Origin: Methanosarcinaceae archaeon
Lineage (GTDB): Archaea; Halobacteriota; Methanosarcinia; Methanosarcinales; Methanosarcinaceae
Length of the DNA stretch: 12,131 bases
Assembly: GCA_030609665.1 (NCBI GenBank)
Contig: JAUWBW010000033.1
Location: 1-12,131 of the forward strand
Direction: 5' to 3'
The notes under the pieces were generated by a model. The model was not told the origin of the DNA, did no database searches, and saw only the letters and a list, made by a program, of their open reading frames with translations. Both the position numbers and the translations under genes were made by a program. Of the stretch, positions 7,270-12,131 are shown in pieces (position 1 is the first letter of the stretch; the number at the start of each line of letters is the position of its first letter).

Positions 7270-7539
7270 TTGAGTGATCTTATTATTGGTGATAAAGCGA
7301 TTGGATACATACAACAACATTTAAGGGATGAGAATGCTAAAGCAATGCGTATATTCATAGGTGGAGGCGGTTGCTGTGCACGACTTGAGATTACACCTGT
7401 GGAAAAAGCACTTGTGGGCGATGTTACTTATGAAAGGGGCGGCGTGACAATACATATGGATAAGGCTCTGGTTGAAGGTGCATCTTCGATCGAGATCGGA
7501 TTTGATGAAAAACGAGGATTACTCATAGATTTGAACTAA
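7270..7539 (+). CDS. HesB/IscA-like protein with a CC motif, truncated C-terminal Cys region
   Basis: A small (89-residue) protein of the A-type Fe-S / HesB-like fold (FeS_biogenesis superfamily). The alternating strands AMRIFIGGGGCCARLEITP, GDVTYERGGVTIHMDKALVE and SSIEIGFDEKRGLLIDL follow the family pattern. Cys35 corresponds to the first conserved cysteine of IscA, and Cys36 follows it directly. The C-terminal CGCG motif that carries the other two ligands in true IscA is absent, because the protein stops at IDLN. It begins at TTG, supported by a good GGTGAT ribosome site. It lies 35 bp after hemD and 94 bp before ahbC, which suggests a role in heme synthesis such as helping to load or protect the Fe-S clusters of AhbC. 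That role is inference; cluster binding by two adjacent cysteines alone is not assured. Confidence 0.8.
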   Translation: MSDLIIGDKAIGYIQQHLRDENAKAMRIFIGGGGCCARLEITPVEKALVGDVTYERGGVTIHMDKALVEGASSIEIGFDEKRGLLIDLN

Positions 7540-7540
7540 G

Positions 7541-7576
7541 CTTAAACTTAAACTTAAACTTAAACTTAAACTTAAA
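7541..7576. repeat. Six tandem CTTAAA hexamers
   Basis: Six perfect head-to-tail copies of CTTAAA begin one base after the stop codon of the IscA-like gene and end before an AT-rich palindrome. The array is a microsatellite that could change length by slippage and so alter the spacing between this gene and the ahbC promoter region. Confidence 0.9.
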
Positions 7577-7594
7577 TTAACTTGAATGATATTA

Positions 7595-7618
7595 CTATAA
7601 TTATAATTATAATTATAG
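7595..7618. promoter_or_regulatory. 24-bp perfect palindrome built from TATAAT units, before ahbC
   Basis: Three TATAAT units plus TATA (7596-7617), flanked by C and G, form a 24-bp sequence identical to its reverse complement. It ends 5 bp before the GGAG ribosome site of ahbC. It contains several overlapping TATA-like elements and may be the ahbC promoter, a regulator site, or both. Confidence 0.5.
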
Positions 7619-7633
7619 ATTAGGAGAATAACG

Positions 7634-8830
7634 ATGATCGGAATTTCAAAACTTTATTGTGGGACTGTGGAACCATCAGATGCGCTGAGGTATGAGCGTG
7701 ATTCAAGTAAATTGCCTTCGCATCTTTTGCAGTTCTCAAAGGACAAAAAGCCTGTTGTGGTCTGGAATATAGGCAGACGCTGCAACCTCAAATGCGTGCA
7801 CTGTTATGCCCAGTCCAAAGACATTGAGTATGAGGATGAACTGACCACAGAGCAGGGCAAGGAACTGATTGATGACCTGGCTGAATTCGGTTCACCTGTG
7901 ATTCTTTTCTCAGGCGGGGAACCTACAATGCGCAAAGATCTTCCTGAACTTGCAGAATATGCAAAGTCCAAGGGAATGCGCGCTGTGATCTCTACGAATG
8001 GCACACTTATCGATGAGAAAATGGCAAAGGTGCTGAAGAAGATCGGTTTGTCGTATGTGGGTATATCGCTTGATGGTGTGAGGGAGACCAATGATAAGTT
8101 CAGGGGCGTTCCCGGTGCGTTCGATGCGGCGATAGATGGGCTTCGCAACTGCATGAAGGAAGATATCAAGGTTGGACTTCGTTTTACCATCAACAAGAAG
8201 AATGTGATGGATATTCCTGCGATATTCGATATTATCGAAGAGGAAGGCATTCCCCGTGTTTGTTTCTATCATCTTGTGTACGCGGGACGCGGCACAAAAC
8301 TTGTGGAGGATGATCTGACTCATGAAGAAAGTCGCAAGGTGCTAGATCTTATTATGGACAGGACAAAAGCATTGCATGACAAGGGCATGCCTGTTGAGGT
8401 TTTGACCGTGGACAACCACTGTGATGGTCCATACGTTTACCTGCGCCTGTTGAAAGAGGATCCTGAGCGTGCCAAGGAAGTGTATGACCTGCTTATGATG
8501 AATCAGGGCAATTCTACCGGCATCGGTATTGGGTGCGTCTCATGGGACGGTTCCGTACATGCTGACCAGTTCTGGAGACACTATTCATTTGGCAATGTCA
8601 AGGACAGGAAATTCAGTGAGATCTGGACCGATACAAGCGATGAACTGATGGCTGGTCTTAAGGATCGCAAGCCGCTTATCAAGGCAAATGCAGACAGGTG
8701 TGCGAAATGTAAATGGTTGGAGATCTGCAACGGCAACTTCCGTGTCCGGGCAGAGGCGATTTACGACAATGTGTGGGCAGATGACCCTGCATGTTATTTG
8801 ACGAAGGAAGAGATCGGGTACGACGAATAA
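7634..8830 (+). CDS. ahbC: AhbC, 12,18-didecarboxysiroheme deacetylase (radical SAM)
   Basis: Radical SAM enzyme of the alternative heme pathway. It removes the acetate side chains of 12,18-didecarboxysiroheme to give Fe-coproporphyrin III, which AhbD then turns into heme b. The N-terminus MIGISKLYCGTVEPSDALRY and the LPSHLLQFSKDKKPVVVWN block are characteristic of AhbC rather than AhbD, whose CxxxCxxC lies closer to the start. The SAM cluster cysteines are C50, C54 and C57 (CNLKCVHC), with the GGEP motif at 94-97, STNG at 120-123 and SLDG at 145-148. A SPASM-like C-terminal set, C301, C356, C359, C365 and C387, probably binds an auxiliary [4Fe-4S] cluster. Its 398 residues fit the family. 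GGAG (7623-7626) lies 7 nt before the ATG. The substrate supply chain (ahbA/B, siroheme synthesis) is encoded elsewhere. Confidence 0.92.
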   Translation: MIGISKLYCGTVEPSDALRYERDSSKLPSHLLQFSKDKKPVVVWNIGRRCNLKCVHCYAQSKDIEYEDELTTEQGKELIDDLAEFGSPVILFSGGEPTMRKDLPELAEYAKSKGMRAVISTNGTLIDEKMAKVLKKIGLSYVGISLDGVRETNDKFRGVPGAFDAAIDGLRNCMKEDIKVGLRFTINKKNVMDIPAIFDIIEEEGIPRVCFYHLVYAGRGTKLVEDDLTHEESRKVLDLIMDRTKALHDKGMPVEVLTVDNHCDGPYVYLRLLKEDPERAKEVYDLLMMNQGNSTGIGIGCVSWDGSVHADQFWRHYSFGNVKDRKFSEIWTDTSDELMAGLKDRKPLIKANADRCAKCKWLEICNGNFRVRAEAIYDNVWADDPACYLTKEEIGYDE

Positions 8831-8845
8831 CTGTTGATTTGGATG

Positions 8846-8900
8846 CAAGGTGGGGCTTTGGTTCCTGCCTTGTGATGTTTCTTTTTTCACATTTTTTTTT
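8846..8900 (+). terminator. Weak hairpin with two T-tracts after ahbC
   Basis: CAAGG (8846-8850) and CCTTG (8868-8872) can pair, extended by G-T pairs on both sides. A run of six T (8882-8887) and a run of nine T (8892-8900) follow, 50-70 bp after the ahbC stop. The T-rich runs are the typical archaeal termination signal and mark the probable end of the heme transcript. Confidence 0.65.
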
Positions 8901-8902
8901 AT

Positions 8903-8960
8903 ATGTAAGATTATAATGACACATAATTTCATATTTATGTAGATTATAATCCCACACATA
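8903..8960. repeat. Imperfect direct repeat of about 23 bp, two copies, with GATTATAAT cores
   Basis: Copies at 8903-8925 and 8937-8960 share ATGTA, GATTATAAT and CACATA, differing by a one-base gap and the three bases after the core. The core of the second copy, GATTATAATC (8942-8951), is a perfect palindrome; the first (8909-8918) matches 9 of 10 bases. They lie in the 222-bp spacer between the converging ahbC and TPP-enzyme genes. The rest of this spacer (8961-9052) shows nothing recognisable. Confidence 0.6.
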
Positions 8961-9052
8961 GGAAGATTAGAAGATGAGATAGCGTTCATCCCTTTCTGGA
9001 AATGGCTGCTTGTAGACTGAATACTCCAAGTTCGTTGCAGTACATCAAAACA

Positions 9053-10618
9053 TCAATATTTCCTGCACTTCCCCTTAACAAAAATTACCGAAACCCCACG
9101 CTTGCCCAGTTTTTTATTTATCAGTTCAAGCAGAGTTCCATCCATGCCCGCATCAATATCAAAACTAGATACATCCGCAACCTCTGCTCGCACGACATCA
9201 GTCAGGTCAGGAACATCCTGTCCGCCTGTCATTGCAGCAACCTTGTTCTGAAGCACGATAACTACTACATCAAACCCGCAGTGAACAGCATTGATGAGCC
9301 CAATGATCCCTGAATGCGCCAGACCAAAATCACCGATGACCGCGATTCCTTTTTTCTCGAATCCGCACGCAACCGCTATGGATGAACCCAGGGCAAAGCC
9401 CGTGTCCACCGCTTCCAGTGGCGCGGGAGCGCTGCGTACCGAACAACCGAGGTCGCCTGCGACCATCACGTCAAGGTCATGCAGGATGTGATACAAAGGC
9501 ATGTATGGACAATCATCGCATATCGAACGCACTCCCCTGCCAGCGATCGTCTGGATGTCGGTGTATTTGACCACTGTGTCATTATTGATGTGGTCAAGTG
9601 CATATTCAATATGCTCGACATCGACCTGCCCGTATGGGAGATGTCCTGTCTTTTTCCCCAATACGTTATCAAGTACGCATAGATGAGATTCAATGAACGC
9701 TTCGGTTTCCTCAACAATAAGGACGCGCTTGTGTGCCTTCACAAATTCGCGCACGGTATTGAAAGGGATCGGGTTCACCATGCCAAGTTCGAGATGTGAA
9801 ACATTGGTGCGCGTGTCCAGAACATTGGCGACCAACGCGGAAGGATAGCCTGATGAGATGATACCAACATTTCCATTTTCACCCTCACCTCCCAGTCCCA
9901 TTGTAAGCCTGTTGAAAGGCGTATGTTCTGCTTCTTCCACAAGTTTGGGGTAAGACTCAATGTGAAACTTTCCGTGTTTTCCTCGCATTGTGATCGACCA
10001 TATTGACCTATCAAAGACCACTTTGTGTGTGTCATGCTGCGACCTCTTTATTCTCTCAAGCGCGCCTTCGCTTATCTCAAGCCTGTGCGTGATCCTGATG
10101 ATCACAGGTGCACTAACCTGCTCTGATAATTCAAATGCCTTTACAACAGCACTGTATGCGTCCTGCGGTGTTGATGGATCATATACCGCGACCTCAGCGA
10201 TCTCGCCATACCATCTGGAATCCTGTTCATTCTGGGAAGCGGCAACTCCCGGGTCATCGCCTGCAAATATCACCAGGCCTGCACCGATCGTGTGTGTCGC
10301 GGATGTTACCAGAGGGTCTGACAATACGTTCATGCCAACGTGTTTGGTGAGTACGAGCGCACGTCTGCCCGATACCGATGCACCCAGTGCACCCTCAAGC
10401 GCGACCTTCTCATTTGTCATCCATTTTGCATCGATGGTCGTATTTGTATTCACATCCACGTCAACATTCACATCTGTGTTGTTTTCCAAAAACCTGTCCA
10501 TGACAGCAGTAATAGGATAACCGGCAACTGCCGTGACAAGCGAGACATTGCTGTCAATGGCTGCAAGATATAATGCTTCAAGTCCTGTTGTGATCGTTGT
10601 TGTCGGTGTCATTTGCAT
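9053..10618 (-). CDS. IorA-like thiamine-pyrophosphate enzyme lacking the ferredoxin domain
   Basis: A 521-residue member of the pyruvate/2-oxoacid:ferredoxin oxidoreductase superfamily, closest in pattern to the alpha subunit of indolepyruvate oxidoreductase. The PYR domain has AGYPITAVMDRFLE (32-45) and the activating Glu in NEKVALEGALGAS (69-81), with TKHVGMNV at 91-98. A transketolase-C-like middle part (about 250-340) contains LGMVNPIPFN and VEETEAFIE. The PP domain (about 360-517) has CDDCPYMPLYH (367-377), and the TPP-Mg motif GDFGLAHSG (429-437) with QNKVAAMTGGQ (457-467) in place of the common GDS...DN. IorA normally continues into a two-cluster ferredoxin domain of about 100 residues; here the protein ends KCRKY. 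No iorB is adjacent. The true substrate is unknown. A low-complexity (Asn/Asp)-Val stretch lies at residues 47-63. The ATG at 10618 has no obvious ribosome site. Confidence 0.85.
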   Translation of the reverse strand: MQMTPTTTITTGLEALYLAAIDSNVSLVTAVAGYPITAVMDRFLENNTDVNVDVDVNTNTTIDAKWMTNEKVALEGALGASVSGRRALVLTKHVGMNVLSDPLVTSATHTIGAGLVIFAGDDPGVAASQNEQDSRWYGEIAEVAVYDPSTPQDAYSAVVKAFELSEQVSAPVIIRITHRLEISEGALERIKRSQHDTHKVVFDRSIWSITMRGKHGKFHIESYPKLVEEAEHTPFNRLTMGLGGEGENGNVGIISSGYPSALVANVLDTRTNVSHLELGMVNPIPFNTVREFVKAHKRVLIVEETEAFIESHLCVLDNVLGKKTGHLPYGQVDVEHIEYALDHINNDTVVKYTDIQTIAGRGVRSICDDCPYMPLYHILHDLDVMVAGDLGCSVRSAPAPLEAVDTGFALGSSIAVACGFEKKGIAVIGDFGLAHSGIIGLINAVHCGFDVVVIVLQNKVAAMTGGQDVPDLTDVVRAEVADVSSFDIDAGMDGTLLELINKKLGKRGVSVIFVKGKCRKY

Positions 10619-10716
10619 AGTTATTGAATCAAGCTATTTGGACCGGTTTAGTTATTGGATTGACGGGCATGTGTTTTTGCCATTTATCTTTAGCGGGTTA
10701 GCAGCTATGGAACGCG

Positions 10717-10745
10717 CCGCCTACGGCGGTTTTCATGTTTTTTGA
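10717..10745 (+). other. GC-rich hairpin with T-tract on the strand opposite to both flanking genes
   Basis: CCGCC (10717-10721) and GGCGG (10725-10729) pair around TAC. On the plus strand TTTT (10730-10733) and a run of six T (10738-10743) follow. This has the form of a terminator for plus-strand transcription, yet the genes on both sides run on the minus strand. On the minus strand no T-tract follows it. The remainder of the 155-bp spacer (10619-10773) shows no clear gene or promoter. Confidence 0.45.
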
Positions 10746-10773
10746 TTTCGGTTAAACAAATATGGACCAATTA

Positions 10774-11685
10774 TCACAACAGTTCCGCATCTCGCCTGAT
10801 AGACTCATCAGGTCGTGCAAACCAAGGGAGCGCGGCAAGAGCACCAATTACACCATTGCCGTCAAGCCAAACCTCAACCCCATGGTCTTCTGCATACTCC
10901 ATGGCAAAGTCGTGGGTGAGTTCACCGTTGCGGCATTTTTTGCTGTATTCGTAAACATCGTTCGCTTCAAAATCCGAAAGAACAACCATTCCAGTTTCAT
11001 CGGACACACTATACTTTAAGAGCGCTTCAGCAATCTCATCCAAAAGTTGCTCTTTTGCACCACTGCTCACGCATCCGAATTCAAGCACTGTGGATACGCA
11101 GTTCTGTGTTTTTGCAGCAACCGGAAAGAGTTGCACAAGTGAATGTGACAGGTACACTGAATCATTACAACTAAGCTGGCTTGCGATATTATGGGTCAGC
11201 GACCATGTCGCGCCTTCTTCTTTGGTATCGGTATCATCAATACCGATCAACACGCGCTCGCGCCTTGGTACTGTGATTGTACCTTTTGCTGCGCGTCCGC
11301 CACCGGATTCGGTCATATCAGCACGCAGCACGCCATCGGCTGTTACCCTGCATTTGGTTGCGCCTACTCCACCGCCGCCAAGTCCTGCGTAAGTAATCTT
11401 TACCTCATCGCTTTCCACAAGCACAGACTCGATACCTGCTGCTGCGGTGGATGCTTCAAGTTTAAGTTCGGATGTACCGATCTTTACAAGATACCTGAGC
11501 ATATCCCCAACTGCCCGGGTTTGTAAGACAAGCGGTGCATGGGAATAATGATATCTTGACCATGCTGCGCCGCTATAACAATTCGTGTGTTCTATGATCT
11601 CTGCAAATTCGTTGTTGGAATCGCATACCGCGTATATTCCTTTGTACGGTATCGTATAAGGGTCATCAAGGGTTACTTCTCTCAT
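10774..11685 (-). CDS. Methanogenesis marker protein 11
   Basis: A 303-residue protein of the methanogenesis marker 11 family, present across methanogens but of unproven function. DPYTIPYKGIYAV (8-20), IEHTNCYSGAAWS (31-43), the glycine-rich GLGGGGVGATKCR (101-113), SGGGR (127-131) and IGIDDTDTKEEGATW (147-161) are hallmarks as I remember them. The GIDDTD segment and the late GVIGALAALPWFARPDE (278-294) resemble the catalytic part of TiaS, the archaeal tRNA-Ile2 agmatidine synthetase. This suggests ATP-dependent chemistry on a nucleotide or small molecule; that step is inference. It is cytosolic, with no membrane segment. The ATG has only a weak GGAA before it. It lies 62 bp after radC and 155 bp before the TPP enzyme, all on the minus strand, which may or may not be one transcript. 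Confidence 0.9.
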   Translation of the reverse strand: MREVTLDDPYTIPYKGIYAVCDSNNEFAEIIEHTNCYSGAAWSRYHYSHAPLVLQTRAVGDMLRYLVKIGTSELKLEASTAAAGIESVLVESDEVKITYAGLGGGGVGATKCRVTADGVLRADMTESGGGRAAKGTITVPRRERVLIGIDDTDTKEEGATWSLTHNIASQLSCNDSVYLSHSLVQLFPVAAKTQNCVSTVLEFGCVSSGAKEQLLDEIAEALLKYSVSDETGMVVLSDFEANDVYEYSKKCRNGELTHDFAMEYAEDHGVEVWLDGNGVIGALAALPWFARPDESIRRDAELL

Positions 11686-11747
11686 CTGTTCCTATTCTAT
11701 ATGCAACCGTTTAAATGTTTTGTTAAGCGGCAACGTTTTTACGCATA

Positions 11748-12131
11748 TCACCTAACAAAACCCTCATCCTTGAGACTGACATACCGCCCATCCCCTATTA
11801 TCACATGGTCCAGTACATCTATACCAAGGAGTTTGCCGCCTTCTATCAGTTTCTCTGTGACCGCAATGTCCTCTTTGCTTGGCGTGGGGTCGCCGGATGG
11901 GTGATTATGTGCAAGAATTACGGATGCGGATGACTCAAGGAGTGCGGACTTGAATACCTCGCGCGGGTGCACGATGTTGGCATTCAACGTGCCAATGGAG
12001 ATTACTTCTTCCCGCAGGATCTGGTTCTTGGTATCCAGAAAGAGCGCGGTCAGTTTTTCCTTTTTCTGCTCACGCATCTTTGGATATAGGAGAGAGTGAA
12101 CATCGGCAGGCGACCTGATCTTTCGTTTGGG
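11748..12131 (-). CDS. radC: RadC/JAB-domain protein (N-terminal part outside window)
   Basis: C-terminal 127 residues of a RadC-type protein. The frame stays open through the right edge (PKRKIRSPADVHSLLYPKM...), so the Met near base 12077 is internal. The JAMM/MPN+ metal site is complete: Glu in REEVISIGTLNA, then HNHPSGDPTPSKED, which fits HxH-x10-Asp (visible residues 75, 77 and 88). LFLDTKNQIL and IVHPREVFKSAL are standard RadC segments. RadC proteins were once linked to DNA repair but their activity is unproven; the fold suggests a metal-dependent hydrolase. It normally begins with a helix-hairpin-helix region, which would lie beyond the window. It may be the first visible gene of a minus-strand unit with the methanogenesis marker 11 gene. 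Confidence 0.95.
   Translation of the reverse strand, partial: PKRKIRSPADVHSLLYPKMREQKKEKLTALFLDTKNQILREEVISIGTLNANIVHPREVFKSALLESSASVILAHNHPSGDPTPSKEDIAVTEKLIEGGKLLGIDVLDHVIIGDGRYVSLKDEGFVR

Noticed and set aside
7541..7618. CTTAAA and TATAAT arrays as a CRISPR or replication-origin iteron set
   Set aside because: Units are only 6 bp without spacers, and no cas, orc1/cdc6 or rep gene lies nearby.
8585..8989. A 134-codon minus-strand open frame over the end of ahbC
   Set aside because: It runs through the T-tracts after ahbC and reads across conserved ahbC codons; no family resemblance and no ribosome site recognised.
9002..9313. A 103-codon plus-strand open frame
   Set aside because: It overlaps the conserved C-terminal part of the TPP enzyme gene on the other strand and has no recognisable content.
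9990..10520. A 176-codon plus-strand open frame
   Set aside because: It lies wholly antisense to the TPP enzyme gene, whose protein is clearly conserved; the antisense translation has no recognisable domain.

Overview
The window (about 12.1 kb, moderate G+C with AT-rich spacers) comes from a methanogenic archaeon, most likely a cytochrome-containing member of the Methanosarcinales. Four observations support this. There is a Hel308 helicase, a methanogenesis marker protein 11, an alternative (siroheme-dependent) heme route enzyme AhbC, and a GT81-type glucosyl-3-phosphoglycerate synthase, a family characterised from Methanococcoides burtonii. The last gene points to a salt-adapted lineage that makes glucosylglycerate; the genus-level placement is inference.

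Left part (1-4117, plus strand): a 5'-truncated hel308 cut inside its Walker A motif, then hisD (histidine biosynthesis), then a small DUF1699-type protein with its own promoter-like region, followed by a hairpin plus T-tract. Middle (4118-5338, minus strand): gpgS, facing away from the heme genes across a 279-bp AT-rich divergent spacer. That spacer carries an inverted repeat on the gpgS side and nested palindromes on the cobA side.

Heme region (5618-8830, plus strand): cobA (uroporphyrinogen-III methyltransferase), hemD (uroporphyrinogen-III synthase), a small HesB/IscA-like protein with a CC motif, and ahbC (radical SAM 12,18-didecarboxysiroheme deacetylase). HemD makes uroporphyrinogen III, CobA methylates it to precorrin-2, and AhbC acts further down the siroheme-to-heme branch. 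The IscA-like protein may serve the Fe-S cluster needs of AhbC. The spacer before ahbC has six CTTAAA units and a 24-bp perfect palindrome. hemA, hemL, hemB, hemC, the precorrin-2 dehydrogenase/ferrochelatase, ahbA/B and ahbD are not in the window.

Right part (9053-12131, minus strand, transcribed right to left): a 5'-truncated radC (JAMM domain), methanogenesis marker protein 11 with a TiaS-like GIDDTD signature, and an IorA-like thiamine-pyrophosphate enzyme that lacks the usual C-terminal ferredoxin domain and has no IorB partner here. This stretch is the least understood part of the window. No tRNA, rRNA, CRISPR array or insertion sequence was recognised.
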